Part shown: positions 28,340 to 39,122 of the stretch, one piece after another
Numbering within the stretch: the first letter of the stretch is position 1
Layout: each line of letters opens with the position of its first letter
Notes under the pieces: generated by a model
What the model saw: the letters and a program-made list of their open reading frames with translations, nothing else
Told to the model about the DNA's origin: nothing
The model's database searches: none
Position numbers and translations under genes: made by a program
Assembly: GCA_947502355.1 (NCBI GenBank)
Contig: CANMZP010000026.1
Coordinates: 1-59,537 of the forward strand
Direction: 5' to 3'
DNA from: an uncultured Thalassotalea sp.
GTDB lineage: Bacteria; Pseudomonadota; Gammaproteobacteria; Enterobacterales; Alteromonadaceae
Length of the DNA: 59,537 nucleotides

Positions 28340-28545
28340 CGTCATCCCGGCCCCCTTTAAGCCGGGATCTCCATACTTTCTTTTGAGCGTAAATTAATTT
28401 ACTCACCGCATAAGAAATGAGGTCCCAGATGTTTATTTATCAACTTTCGCTTGGGCTCAGGTGATAAATAAATTCTGGAATGACGTGCATTGATGCACGA
28501 ATGCCGTGGTGCCACGAATGGCAAAGAACGGTGACGATTCTTTCC
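28340..28545. repeat. Dispersed hairpin repeats downstream of suhB
   Basis: This gene-free stretch holds a CCCGGC/GCCGGG hairpin (28346-28366) and a longer stem-loop at 28425-28478 (CCAGAT and TTTATTTATCA pairing with TGATAAATAAA and TTCTGG). The latter is followed by ATGACGTGCATTGATGCAC. The long stem-loop is the reverse complement of the element repeated at 59026 onward (shared AATTTATT, GAGCCC, AGCGA and AAATAAA blocks), and its tail matches the left-edge repeats. It also supplies the 340-base gap before the methyltransferase gene. Confidence 0.7.
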
Positions 28546-28654
28546 CCCCTCCTCTAATAACCAAAACGCATATTAAATTCAAATTAAATACTTTCTAGCT
28601 ATTAGCATTCCTAGGTATTATGGCTGTTATATTAGGCTAACCTAAGGTAGACAC

Positions 28655-29503
28655 ATGCCAATCACCCAATTTATAAAGAGCAAAACTAACTTCCAACCTG
28701 GTGAGGTGGCGTTTGTTGGTGCCGGCCCAGGCGATGCCGAGCTGCTTACCTTAAAAGCATTGCGCATGATCCAACAAGCGCAAGTGGTGATTTACGACCG
28801 CTTAGTCAGCGAAGAGATCATGTCGTTAGTCCCAAATGATTGCCATAGAATTTATGTGGGGAAATCCACCGATAAGCACAGCGTTAGCCAAGATAAAATT
28901 AACGATACCCTTGTAGAATGGGCTCTTAAGCAGAAAAAAGTGGTTCGTTTAAAAGGCGGAGACAGCTTTATTTTTGGGCGCGGATCAGAGGAAATCAACT
29001 ACCTTCTCCATCATCAGATCGCCAGTCATATTGTTCCGGGCATAACGGCGGCCTCAGGAGCGACAAGTTACGCAGGCATTCCTCTTACCCATCGCGATAT
29101 TGCTCATAGTTGCAGCTTTATTACCGGGCATTTTACCGCCAGTGGCGAACTGGATTTACCATGGCAAAACTTTAATGACAGCAAGCAAACCTTAGTATTT
29201 TATATGGGGGTAAGAAGTGCGAAACAAATTTGTCAGGGGCTGATTGCGCATGGTCGCGCCATTACGACACCGGTTGCGGTTATATATAAAGGCACGCAAT
29301 CAGAGCAAAAGGTATGGCGCAGTACGTTAGCAGATTTACCTAAAATGATTGCGAATGAAGACATCAAGCCACCGAGTCTATTGGTGATTGGTGAAGTGGT
29401 GAATGCAATCCAATCTGGCGAGTTAGCAGAGCCAGCTTATATTAAGCCGGAAGAAAGCTGCATGCTGCAAGCTGCAAGCTGCAGGATAAGAGCTGCAAGT
29501 TAG
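28655..29503 (+). CDS. cobA: Uroporphyrinogen-III C-methyltransferase (SUMT)
   Basis: Adds two methyl groups to uroporphyrinogen III to give precorrin-2 for siroheme (or cobalamin). The SAM-binding site VGAGPGDAELLTLKAL (about 20-35), RLKGGDSFIFGRGSEE and VPGITAASGATSYAGIPLTHR-type landmarks are all present, so the enzyme is complete without the CysG dehydrogenase half. The last 15 or so residues (from SCMLQAAS on) are coded by the start of a GCTGCAAG repeat array and look like a recent extension. Confidence 0.93.
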   Translation: MPITQFIKSKTNFQPGEVAFVGAGPGDAELLTLKALRMIQQAQVVIYDRLVSEEIMSLVPNDCHRIYVGKSTDKHSVSQDKINDTLVEWALKQKKVVRLKGGDSFIFGRGSEEINYLLHHQIASHIVPGITAASGATSYAGIPLTHRDIAHSCSFITGHFTASGELDLPWQNFNDSKQTLVFYMGVRSAKQICQGLIAHGRAITTPVAVIYKGTQSEQKVWRSTLADLPKMIANEDIKPPSLLVIGEVVNAIQSGELAEPAYIKPEESCMLQAASCRIRAAS

Positions 29504-29552
29504 AAGCTAGAAGCGGCAAGATAAAAGCTAGAAGCTGCAAGATAAAAGCGAA
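29455..29552. repeat. GCTGCAAG / GCTAGAAG direct-repeat array
   Basis: A run of near-identical 8- to 15-base units of the form AGCTGCAAG, AGCTAGAAG and GATAAAAGC begins inside the 3' end of the methyltransferase gene and continues 50 bases past its stop. A related degenerate array lies at 43911-44085. Confidence 0.75.
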
Positions 29553-29617
29553 GTGCACCTTTTAGAATGGCTTTGGGCTATGAAATAACTAAGCCAGATA
29601 CGATTTTTGAATGAAAA

Positions 29618-29643
29618 AAATGGAGAACCGAAGTTCTCCATTT
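29618..29643. terminator. Terminator after secF
   Basis: An 11-base perfect stem AAATGGAGAAC/GTTCTCCATTT with loop CGAA; on the minus strand it is followed by TTTTCAT, so it ends the queA-secF transcript and may also serve the convergent plus-strand gene. Confidence 0.8.
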
Positions 29644-29705
29644 CTATTTAATAAATACGCTATAAGAATCTATACAGCGTAACAGCTTAAAGCCTTGAAT
29701 CTTTC

Positions 29706-30653
29706 CTACATACGTAGTTCGTCTTGATCCGCGCCTTCTTTTTCAATCACTTCCGGAATTAAGTCTTCTTTCGAAATACCTAATGCTAAAGCCACAGAAG
29801 AAGCAATGTAGATTGAAGAGTACGTACCAATGATGATACCGAACAATAATGCGGTTGCGAAACCGTGAATTAGGGCACCACCTTTAAGGAACAAGGCCAA
29901 CAATACAACAAACGTTGTAAATGAGGTGATCATCGTACGGCTAAGGGTTTGTGTTAAAGAAATATTGATGATTTCTTCTGAATCCCCTTTACGAATACGA
30001 CGGAAGTTCTCACGAATACGATCCGATACAACGATGGTATCGTTTAGTGAATAACCTATTACCGCCAGAATTGCCGCAAGTACCGTTAAGTCAAACTCAA
30101 GACCAAGTATTGAGAATAAACCTAATGTTAAAAACACATCATGGGCAAGTGCGATTACCGAGCCTAAAGCGAAACGCCACTCAAATCGAAAAGCTACGTA
30201 AACAAGAATACAGATCAGTGCGGTAAGCATAGCTAAACCACCCTGCTCGGTTAGCTCGTCACCAACGTTTGCACCAACAAACTCAATTCGACGCATGTCG
30301 ATTGCCTGACCAGTTCCGGCTTCAAGTTTCGCTAAAATGTCGTTACCCAACATTTCGGCTTTCATGTTTTCACGTTGACCTAAACGAATCAATACGTCTT
30401 CGGATGAACCAAACAGTTGCACAACCGCATCGTCGTAACCACCTTCTTCAAGGACGCCACGAACCTGTGTTAAATCAGCTGGTTGTGAGAAACCTACCTC
30501 AATTAGCGTACCGCCGGTAAAATCCAGACCCCAGTTCATTTTGTTCACTGCCATTGACGCAATCGAACCAATAATGAACAAAAGACTCATTATCATCATT
30601 GGCTTGCGGATTGACATAAAGGCCACAGTGTTTTTTAAATTTAAAATTTGCAT
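29706..30653 (-). CDS. secF: Protein translocase subunit SecF
   Basis: An inner-membrane accessory of SecYEG that uses the proton gradient to help release exported proteins. The 315-residue protein has an N-terminal helix, a periplasmic domain with MNWGLDFTGGTLIEVGF, and five further helices containing VIGYSLNDTIVVSDRIREN. It follows secD by 15 bases. Confidence 0.97.
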   Translation of the reverse strand: MQILNLKNTVAFMSIRKPMMIMSLLFIIGSIASMAVNKMNWGLDFTGGTLIEVGFSQPADLTQVRGVLEEGGYDDAVVQLFGSSEDVLIRLGQRENMKAEMLGNDILAKLEAGTGQAIDMRRIEFVGANVGDELTEQGGLAMLTALICILVYVAFRFEWRFALGSVIALAHDVFLTLGLFSILGLEFDLTVLAAILAVIGYSLNDTIVVSDRIRENFRRIRKGDSEEIINISLTQTLSRTMITSFTTFVVLLALFLKGGALIHGFATALLFGIIIGTYSSIYIASSVALALGISKEDLIPEVIEKEGADQDELRM

Positions 30654-30668
30654 AAAATACGTCCTGAC

Positions 30669-32516
30669 CTAGATAGAAAGCTTATCAATTTTCTTGCCAC
30701 CCCAAATCGCGTTAACGACTGAACGGGTACCAATGATTGATGTAAACATTGAGGTTAAAATACCAATTGATAAGGTAACGGCGAACCCTTTAATAGGACC
30801 TGTACCAACCGCGAACAAGATAATTGCGGCAATCAAGGTAGTAATGTTGGCATCGATAATGGTTGAGTAAGCAGCGTCGTAACCCTGATGGATTGCTTGC
30901 TGAATGCTCTTGCCTTCACGGATCTCTTCACGAATACGCTCAAATATGAGCACGTTCGCATCTACGGCCATACCAACGGTAAGAACGATACCCGCCATAC
31001 CCGGTAAGGTTAATGTTGCGCCAGGAATTAATGACATAGTACCAACAATCAATACTAAGTTTGCAGCGAGTGCAAGGTTTGCCACCAAACCAAACTTACG
31101 GTAGTAAACCGTCATAAAGATAAGGACACCGGCAAAACCCCAAAGGATTGCTTGTAAACCTAACTCAACGTTTTCAGCACCGAGTGATGGACCAACCGTA
31201 CGTTCTTCTACAATAGCAATTGGTGCAATCAAGGCACCAGCACGTAGTAAAAGAGCAAGGTTATGAGCGGCTGCCGGAGTTGGCTGCCCGGTAATACGGA
31301 AGCTGCTACCTAAACGTGCTTGAATGGTTGCCACAGAAATAATTTCTTGTTCCTGAGTAAACTTCAAACTGCCGTCAGGGTTTTTAGCACCTGTAGCTTT
31401 ACTTTCGATAAACACGGTGGCCATTGGCTTGCCGATGTTATCTTTAGTTGCGTTAGAGAATAAGCTACCGCCTTTACTATCAAGGTCGATGTTTACTTGT
31501 GGACGTTGGAATTCATCGGCACTAGATGCCGCGCCAACAATGTGCTCACCACGTAGCATAATGCGCTTTTTAAGCAGGTATGGACGACCATCTTGATCTT
31601 TTACCAGAAAAGATCCCGGTGGTACGCGACCATTAACCGCATCCATTACGTCATGTTCTTGGTCAACCATGTGAAATTGCAAGGTAGCAGTCGCACCCAA
31701 AATTTCTTTTGCTCGCGCAGTATCTTGAACACCAGGCAACTCAACAACAATGTGCTTAGCACCTTGACGTTGAACTAACGGTTCAGCAACACCTAATTCA
31801 TTTACACGGTTACGGATGATGGTGATGTTTTGCTGTAGCGCGTATTCGGCAGTCTCTTTTAATTTAGCTTCTGACATCGTCACGACTAAAGATAAATCGT
31901 CTTCGTTTTCAGCAAACAACATGCCTTGGTTTGTTCGTTCTAACAGCTTTTGACCTGCAATTAAATCATCCAAGCTGCGGAAAACAACCTTAACACCGTC
32001 GCCAGCTTCTTTAACACTACGATAGCGAATTTTTTCACCACGCAAGTCGTTACGAAAGCTACCAATCATATTTTCCTGAGCTCGGCCCATAGCGGTTTTC
32101 ATGTCAACTTCCATTAAGAAGTGAACACCACCACTAAGGTCAAGACCAAGCTTCATTGGTACACCGCCTAAATTTGCTAACCACTCTGGCGTAGCCGGAG
32201 TAAGGTTCAAAGCAACAGAATACTCATCTGTTAGTGCTTTGGTTAACACATCACGTGCTAATTGCTGGCTTTCATACGAATTAAAACGCACTAAAATTTG
32301 ACCATTTTCCAGCTCAGCTTTGGAGTAGGCAATATTTTGACTATCCAAATTCGACTTAACGGTATCAAATACCGTTACGTCAGCAGCGACACCACGCTTA
32401 CCAGAAATTTGAACCGCTGGGTCTTCACCATAGATGTTAGGTAATGCATATAATGCCCCTAACGCTACGATGACTAACACCATAAGGCTTTTCCACAAAG
32501 GGTATTTATTTAACAC
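30669..32516 (-). CDS. secD: Protein translocase subunit SecD
   Basis: Partner of SecF, six membrane helices and a large periplasmic domain. The 615-residue protein has [17 protein letters not shown], the [18 protein letters not shown] segment and the membrane motif [17 protein letters not shown] with the conserved aspartate. Full length compared with E. coli. Confidence 0.97.
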   Translation of the reverse strand: MLNKYPLWKSLMVLVIVALGALYALPNIYGEDPAVQISGKRGVAADVTVFDTVKSNLDSQNIAYSKAELENGQILVRFNSYESQQLARDVLTKALTDEYSVALNLTPATPEWLANLGGVPMKLGLDLSGGVHFLMEVDMKTAMGRAQENMIGSFRNDLRGEKIRYRSVKEAGDGVKVVFRSLDDLIAGQKLLERTNQGMLFAENEDDLSLVVTMSEAKLKETAEYALQQNITIIRNRVNELGVAEPLVQRQGAKHIVVELPGVQDTARAKEILGATATLQFHMVDQEHDVMDAVNGRVPPGSFLVKDQDGRPYLLKKRIMLRGEHIVGAASSADEFQRPQVNIDLDSKGGSLFSNATKDNIGKPMATVFIESKATGAKNPDGSLKFTQEQEIISVATIQARLGSSFRITGQPTPAAAHNLALLLRAGALIAPIAIVEERTVGPSLGAENVELGLQAILWGFAGVLIFMTVYYRKFGLVANLALAANLVLIVGTMSLIPGATLTLPGMAGIVLTVGMAVDANVLIFERIREEIREGKSIQQAIHQGYDAAYSTIIDANITTLIAAIILFAVGTGPIKGFAVTLSIGILTSMFTSIIGTRSVVNAIWGGKKIDKLSI

Positions 32517-32526
32517 GGTTAAATCC

Positions 32527-32859
32527 TTACAGAGACTTCATAGTCCCTTTTGGTAGTACGGCTGTTACAGCAGCTTTTTGTACTGTTAAGTCAGTACCTT
32601 CTGCAACAGTGATGATGATAAAATCTTTTTCAGCAGATACTTTACTGATTTTTCCTACAACACCGCCTTGAGTAAGTACTTCATCACCTTTTGATAACGC
32701 TTCCATTAACCCTTTGTGCTCTTTTACACGCTTGGCTTGCGGGCGGTAAATCATAAAATAAAATACGATACCAAATACAGCCAGCATGATTAACATTTCA
32801 AAACCACCACCTTGTTGTGGGGCTTGTGCTGCATAGGCTTTGCTAATTAAAAAATCCAT
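32527..32859 (-). CDS. yajC: Preprotein translocase subunit YajC
   Basis: A 110-residue single-helix protein that joins SecDF. The hydrophobic helix (about 20-38, ending [11 protein letters not shown]) and the small beta domain ([15 protein letters not shown]) are typical. It lies between tgt and secD, the standard order. Confidence 0.96.
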   Translation of the reverse strand: MDFLISKAYAAQAPQQGGGFEMLIMLAVFGIVFYFMIYRPQAKRVKEHKGLMEALSKGDEVLTQGGVVGKISKVSAEKDFIIITVAEGTDLTVQKAAVTAVLPKGTMKSL

Positions 32860-32909
32860 AAAATCCTCTTACGTTTAATACTAATACTATTTAATAAACA
32901 GTGTGTTTA

Positions 32910-34055
<1,146 letters not shown>

Positions 34056-34125
34056 TCATGGCTAAACAGGCCAAGGGTGTTGTGTATATTAAGGTGGATT
34101 CATTCAATAAAAGATTTTTATCAAA

Positions 34126-35169
34126 TTACTTGCGCGTTAAAAACATCGCGTCACCATAACTAAAAAATCGGTATTGGTTTTCTACGGCGGTTTGATAAGC
34201 CGTCATCATATGTTCATAGCCAGAGAAAGCACTGACTAACATAAGTAGAGTCGACTCCGACAAGTGAAAATTGGTCACCAAGGCATCCACCACATTGAAC
34301 TGATAACCAGGGGTAATAAAGATATCGGTATCGCCGTAAAATTCAGACAACGCTTGGCCATTTTCAATCGCGTGTTTTGCCGCACTCTCTAAAGATCTGA
34401 CCGACGTAGTCCCAACCGCAACAATGCGATGGCCCGCCGCTTTTGTGGCATTGATTTGTTCAACCACATCAGCGCTCACTTCCACGTATTCTGAGTGCAT
34501 AATGTGTTCCTCGACCGTTTCAACACGGACCGGTTGGAACGTTCCGGCACCAACGTGCAAGGTAACAAAGGCAAAATTAATGCCTTTGGCTTTAATTTTT
34601 TCAAGTAAGGCTTCATCAAAATGTAAGCCAGCAGTAGGCGCGGCTACCGCGCCTGGTTTTTCGTTGTAAACGGTTTGATAACGCTCTCGATCTGAATTTT
34701 CATCTGGGCGGTCAATGTAAGGCGGCAATGGCATGTGACCAATGTCTTCTAACACCTCTAATACCGTTTGTTCGGTATTAAATTGAATTTCAAAAAGTGG
34801 TCCGTGGCGAGCAATCATCGTTGCAGGGACTTTGCCCTCAAGTAATAATTCATTGCCCACTTTAGGTGATTTACTGGCTCGAACATGCGCTAATACACGG
34901 TGTTGGTCTAACACTCGCTCAACTAACACTTCAAGCTTGCCGCCAGTTTCGGCTTTAATGCCAAAAACACGAGCAGGTATAACGCGGGTATTGTTAAACA
35001 CCAACAGATCGCCAGCATGCAAACTATCAATAACCTGATTAAACTGCTTATGTTCGATAGCACCAGTTTGGCCGTCAACAGTCATCAGTCTACTGGCAGT
35101 TCTTTCTGCTTGCGGGTAACGAGCAATAAGCTCATCAGGGAGGTTAAAAGAAAAGTCTGAAACGCGCAT
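34126..35169 (-). CDS. queA: S-adenosylmethionine:tRNA ribosyltransferase-isomerase
   Basis: Builds the epoxyqueuosine ring from SAM on tRNA after the Tgt step. At 347 residues it is full length; [33 protein letters not shown] and [14 protein letters not shown] are family hallmarks. It is the first gene of the queA-tgt-yajC-secDF operon. Confidence 0.97.
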   Translation of the reverse strand: MRVSDFSFNLPDELIARYPQAERTASRLMTVDGQTGAIEHKQFNQVIDSLHAGDLLVFNNTRVIPARVFGIKAETGGKLEVLVERVLDQHRVLAHVRASKSPKVGNELLLEGKVPATMIARHGPLFEIQFNTEQTVLEVLEDIGHMPLPPYIDRPDENSDRERYQTVYNEKPGAVAAPTAGLHFDEALLEKIKAKGINFAFVTLHVGAGTFQPVRVETVEEHIMHSEYVEVSADVVEQINATKAAGHRIVAVGTTSVRSLESAAKHAIENGQALSEFYGDTDIFITPGYQFNVVDALVTNFHLSESTLLMLVSAFSGYEHMMTAYQTAVENQYRFFSYGDAMFLTRK

Positions 35170-35335
35170 AATTTAAAGGAAATACCCACTATTAAAAATC
35201 GCGTAATTTTAGTGGTAGGCAGGGCTAATAGCAAGTTTTAATGTGTAACTTGAATTTCACAAAAAAGCAGAATGTTTCGCCCTAGCTTTTATCAGGAGGT
35301 ATTAACAAAGCAAAACAGTAAAACGGGTTTGGTTA

Positions 35336-35503
35336 TTAAGTAACCTTTTCCTGTTCTTCTACGATTTCTTTTGCTTTTGTTGACGAGTAAAACTTGTCAG
35401 AGTCGACACAAGATTGCACATAATTAATATCAACTTGCACACGATTAACTTGCGGCTCTTCCTGTTTGCCGGTTAGTTTTCTGAAGATTTTTTTGAGATT
35501 CAA
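35336..35503 (-). CDS. Small charged hypothetical protein (55 aa)
   Basis: A short frame with a TTG start, 7 bases after an excellent AAGGAG ribosome site, and a TAA stop. The product begins MNLKKIFRKLTGKQEEPQVN and ends EEQEKVT; it is rich in Lys, Glu and Gln with one cysteine and no membrane segment. No family is recognised. The good ribosome site and clean frame argue for a real small gene, but conservation could not be tested. Confidence 0.45.
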   Translation of the reverse strand: MNLKKIFRKLTGKQEEPQVNRVQVDINYVQSCVDSDKFYSSTKAKEIVEEQEKVT

Positions 35504-35909
35504 ACTTAAACTCCTTTTAAGTCACAGTATTGGCTCATTTATCAAAATACGTATATAAAGGAAATGATTTAGAAAAAACGAAGCACAACTTAACTTTGGT
35601 GTATGTTATTTTTTGTTATTCAATTGTACATATTAGCTACACATAAAAAAAATACAATAAAAAATTGTAAATTAGCTTCCTCTTATTTTCACCAATAATA
35701 ATGCCATTAATTTTTTACACAAACGCGATTTTTATTTAAGTCTAACGAGATAGCCTATAAAAGCGCCTAACCTACTGCTGCATCGACAGAAATGCCCCCT
35801 TTAAATTACCCCGTCAAATTGAAAACGAAGAATAAATAAGCAAACAGATTATTTTTTTGATTTTTTGCTTTACCTTTAAAAAACCATACGTATAATGCGA
35901 AGCCATTGC
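35504..35909. other. A+T-rich gene-free region with tRNA promoter
   Basis: About 400 bases with long A and T runs and no supported gene. At its right end a -10 box TATAAT (35891-35896) and a possible -35 TTTACC (35869-35874) stand 14 bases before the first tRNA gene, followed by a GC-rich discriminator, as expected for a stable-RNA promoter. Confidence 0.5.
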
Positions 35910-35986
35910 AGGGGTGTAGTTCCAATTGGTAGAACGGCGGTCTCCAAAACCGACGGTTGGGAGTTCGAGTCTCTCCACCCCTGCCA
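35910..35986 (+). tRNA. tRNA-Trp (anticodon CCA), copy 1
   Basis: A 77-base cloverleaf with encoded CCA end. The acceptor stem AGGGGTG/CACCCCT is perfect, the anticodon loop is CTCCAAA, and the T loop is TTCGAGT. The sequence closely resembles E. coli tRNA-Trp. The D loop is one base longer than in E. coli and the first anticodon-stem pair is G-A. It follows a strong promoter and lies 60 bases before an identical copy. Confidence 0.97.
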
Positions 35987-36046
35987 TTCTTTCTTCGCTG
36001 GTATAAATGTTTAGGTATAAATATTTATTTATCACGAAACCTTTGC

Positions 36047-36123
36047 AGGGGTGTAGTTCCAATTGGTAGAACGGCGGTCTCCAAAACCGACGGTTGGGAG
36101 TTCGAGTCTCTCCACCCCTGCCA
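36047..36123 (+). tRNA. tRNA-Trp (anticodon CCA), copy 2
   Basis: Identical over all 77 bases to the copy at 35910-35986, with the same G-A mismatch and CCA end. The identity extends a few bases beyond each side (TTGC before, TTCT after). The two are probably cut from one transcript. No other tRNA is nearby. Confidence 0.97.
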
Positions 36124-36263
36124 TTCTCTTCTTTATCTATTTTTATTTCGTTTAGCCTATTCTTTAGATCAAAGTCTTATTCTGATTAATGTCTTTTTAT
36201 AGATCTGACTTTATGCCATCATAACGGCTAATCAAGGTATTCCATTAATTTTTTTATCATTAT

Positions 36264-36848
36264 ATGAGTCTTTCAGCGCGTCAGTTTCAGCAGTTAACCA
36301 CCATGGGCATTGACCTGTGGCAAGCACGTGATGGTGTTTATAAAGCAGAGCAAGTGGCAAAACCGGCACCAAAGGCTGAAACACAACTCGTTGGACATCC
36401 AGAATCCCCATTGCCAGCAAGCACATTACAAAACATTGCGCCACAACAAGCTAAAACGACATTGCAGGAACAGTCGCAAGGACAATCTGGCGAAAAGATT
36501 TTAAAGAAAGACGAACCTATGCTCGCGAAAAAACCGCTAGCACAATTAAAGTCAAAAACGAGAACCACCTTATCTAAGTCAGAATTAAAAGCATTTGTTC
36601 AATCAAGCTTATTTGCCGATATTGCCCAGTCTTTAAACAGCACCATTGACGACGTGGTGCTAAATAGCGACTCTGTAGGCATTAATGAATTGACATGGCT
36701 GTTTAACAAAGATAAAGCGCAAAACACATTTACCTTTGCCAATAAACAATTGCAGTCGCCGCACTGGCAAAACATTGCCTCAGACCCAAAGTTAAAACAG
36801 CAATTATGGCAATTACTTTGTCAATCACTTACCACGGATACGAAATAA
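36264..36848 (+). CDS. holD: DNA polymerase III psi subunit
   Basis: The N-terminus (ARQFQQLTTMGIDLWQARD) and C-terminus (KLKQQLWQLLCQSL) match the pattern of HolD, which ties the clamp loader to single-strand-binding protein through chi. At 194 residues it is longer than E. coli psi (137) because of a Gln/Lys/Pro-rich linker from about 30 to 110. Location directly before rimI, 7 bases apart, is the same as in E. coli and is strong support for a poorly conserved protein. Confidence 0.8.
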   Translation: MSLSARQFQQLTTMGIDLWQARDGVYKAEQVAKPAPKAETQLVGHPESPLPASTLQNIAPQQAKTTLQEQSQGQSGEKILKKDEPMLAKKPLAQLKSKTRTTLSKSELKAFVQSSLFADIAQSLNSTIDDVVLNSDSVGINELTWLFNKDKAQNTFTFANKQLQSPHWQNIASDPKLKQQLWQLLCQSLTTDTK

Positions 36849-36855
36849 CCCCGTT

Positions 36856-37311
36856 ATGAGCAACTCAAACGCCGCGACAATTAGCGAGTATACAAAAGCC
36901 GACGCCAAACCAATTTTTGACATTGAAATGGCAGCCAATCCGTTTCCATGGACAGAAAAAACATTTCTCAGTTGCATAGGGGGTCGATATCATTGCCGAC
37001 AACTACGGGTTAATGATAAGCCGGTTGGCTTTTATGTTGGCGAATTAGTTGTTGATGAAATGACGCTAATGGAGATTTGTGTACACCCAGAGCATCAGGG
37101 CAATGGCTATGGACAACTGCTGCTTGGTGATTTTATTCAATTAGCTAAAAGCAAACAATGTAACGTGTGTCATCTGGAAGTTCGTTCAAAAAACATTGCC
37201 GCACAAATGCTGTATATGAACAATGGTTTTATTCAGGTGGGGAAACGCACGGGCTATTATCCTGCCAAGGTCGGTTATGAAGATGCCTTGTTAATGAGCC
37301 TAACCCTATAG
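36856..37311 (+). CDS. rimI: Ribosomal protein S18-alanine N-acetyltransferase
   Basis: A 151-residue GNAT enzyme that acetylates the N-terminal alanine of ribosomal protein S18. The acetyl-CoA loop HPEHQGNGYGQLLL and the LEVRSKNIAAQMLYMNNGF motif are present. It forms an operon with holD. Confidence 0.94.
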   Translation: MSNSNAATISEYTKADAKPIFDIEMAANPFPWTEKTFLSCIGGRYHCRQLRVNDKPVGFYVGELVVDEMTLMEICVHPEHQGNGYGQLLLGDFIQLAKSKQCNVCHLEVRSKNIAAQMLYMNNGFIQVGKRTGYYPAKVGYEDALLMSLTL

Positions 37312-37509
37312 TTAGGCCTACGACTTGCTAAATTAACCGATAATTCCTTCCTACAAATACATTTTTTTTCAAATTCACATACGTTTCTTGTCGCTCAAAT
37401 GCTACCTTTTAGGTATAATATTGCGCTTTTTAGTCTGGCCAACTTTTCAACAGTAAAGTGTTGGCTTCATGAATGACCCTTTTTATTATTTTTTCAGGCT
37501 TTTGTAACC

Positions 37510-39090
37510 ATGACAATTCAACAACAAGAAGTAAATAAACGCCGTACGTTTGCGATTATTTCTCACCCGGATGCCGGTAAAACCACCATTACCGAAAAAG
37601 TATTACTTTTCGGACAGGCCTTACAAAAAGCCGGTACGGTAAAAGGTAAGAAGTCTGGTCAGCACGCTAAATCCGACTGGATGGAAATGGAAAAAGACCG
37701 TGGTATTTCAATTACAACCTCGGTTATGCAGTTCCCTTACAATGATTGTCTGGTTAATTTACTCGACACCCCAGGACACGAAGATTTCTCTGAAGATACT
37801 TACCGTACCTTAACCGCGGTAGACTCTTGTTTGATGGTTATCGATACCGCTAAAGGTGTAGAGGATCGTACCATTAAATTAATGGAAGTGACGCGTCTAC
37901 GCGATACACCAATCATTACTTTTATGAACAAAATGGACCGTGACGTTCGTGACCCAATTGAAGTCATGGATGAAGTTGAAGAAGTATTAAAAATAAAGTG
38001 TGCACCGATCACCTGGCCAATTGGTATGGGTAAAGAATTTAAAGGTGTATATAACCTATTAACCGATGAAGCCATTTTATACAAAACCGGCCAAGGCCAT
38101 ACGATTCAGGAAAAAGTGGTTATTAAAGGTCTTGATAACCCACAGCTAGACGAAGCCGTTGGTCCTTTTGCCAGCGATTTGCGTGATGAACTGGAGTTGG
38201 TTTTAGGTGCATGTCATGAGTTTGACCAAGATGAATTTTTAGCCGGTGAATTAACCCCTGTATTTTTTGGTACCGCACTAGGTAACTTTGGTGTTGACCA
38301 TATGTTAGATGGCCTAACTCAGTGGGCACCAACGCCTCAACCTCGCAGTACCAGTGTACGCGAAGTTAAAGCACAAGAAGAAAAGTTCTCTGGTTTTGTC
38401 TTTAAAATTCAAGCGAACATGGATCCAAAACACCGTGACCGTATTGCCTTTATGCGTATCTGTTCGGGTAAGTACACCAAAGGCATGAAAATGCGTCAGG
38501 TACGTATTGGTAAAGATGTAAAAATCGCCGATGCAGTAACCTTTATGGCGGGCGATCGTTCCAACGTTGAAGAAGCCTATGCCGGTGACATTATTGGACT
38601 ACATAACCATGGTTCAATCCAAATCGGTGATACTTTTACCGCCGGTGAAGAATTTAAGTTTAGTGGTATTCCAAACTTTGCTCCGGAAATGTTCCGTCGC
38701 ATTCGCTTGCGCGATCCGTTAAAACAAAAACAATTGCAAAAAGGCCTTATCCAGCTGTCTGAAGAAGGTGCGGTACAGGTATTTAGACCAATGGCAAACA
38801 ACGACATGATTGTTGGTGCGGTTGGTGTGCTGCAGTTCGAAGTCGTTGTGCACCGTTTAAAAACAGAATACAACGTTGATGCCTTATATGAACCAATTTC
38901 GGTCGCAACTGCCCGTTGGGTAACATGTAAAGATGAGCGTACTTTAGCGCAGTTTGAGAAAAAAGGTTACGACAACCTAGCACTCGACGGTGGTGATAAC
39001 TTAACCTACATCGCACCAACCATGGTGAATTTAAGTTTGACGCAAGAACGTCACCCAGACATCGAGTTCCACAAAACTCGTGAACACTAA
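37510..39090 (+). CDS. prfC: Peptide chain release factor 3
   Basis: A translational GTPase that recycles RF1 and RF2 after termination. The 526-residue protein has the P-loop [13 protein letters not shown], switch [16 protein letters not shown] and the base-specific FMNKMDRD motif, followed by domains II and III. The start matches the family. A possible -10 TATAAT lies at 37414-37419 in the gap after rimI. Confidence 0.97.
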   Translation: MTIQQQEVNKRRTFAIISHPDAGKTTITEKVLLFGQALQKAGTVKGKKSGQHAKSDWMEMEKDRGISITTSVMQFPYNDCLVNLLDTPGHEDFSEDTYRTLTAVDSCLMVIDTAKGVEDRTIKLMEVTRLRDTPIITFMNKMDRDVRDPIEVMDEVEEVLKIKCAPITWPIGMGKEFKGVYNLLTDEAILYKTGQGHTIQEKVVIKGLDNPQLDEAVGPFASDLRDELELVLGACHEFDQDEFLAGELTPVFFGTALGNFGVDHMLDGLTQWAPTPQPRSTSVREVKAQEEKFSGFVFKIQANMDPKHRDRIAFMRICSGKYTKGMKMRQVRIGKDVKIADAVTFMAGDRSNVEEAYAGDIIGLHNHGSIQIGDTFTAGEEFKFSGIPNFAPEMFRRIRLRDPLKQKQLQKGLIQLSEEGAVQVFRPMANNDMIVGAVGVLQFEVVVHRLKTEYNVDALYEPISVATARWVTCKDERTLAQFEKKGYDNLALDGGDNLTYIAPTMVNLSLTQERHPDIEFHKTREH

Positions 39091-39122
39091 TCGTTAGCAT
39101 AGAGAAGATTAAGATTTAGATT

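Noticed and set aside
35910-36123. tRNA pair as an integration site of a genomic island
   Set aside because: The genes around are core genes in E. coli-like order with no integrase or partial tRNA copy, so simple duplication is more likely.
36264-36848. Possibility that the gene before rimI is an unrelated Gln-rich protein
   Set aside because: Both ends match the HolD pattern and the holD-rimI order is the same as in E. coli; the unusual middle is a linker.
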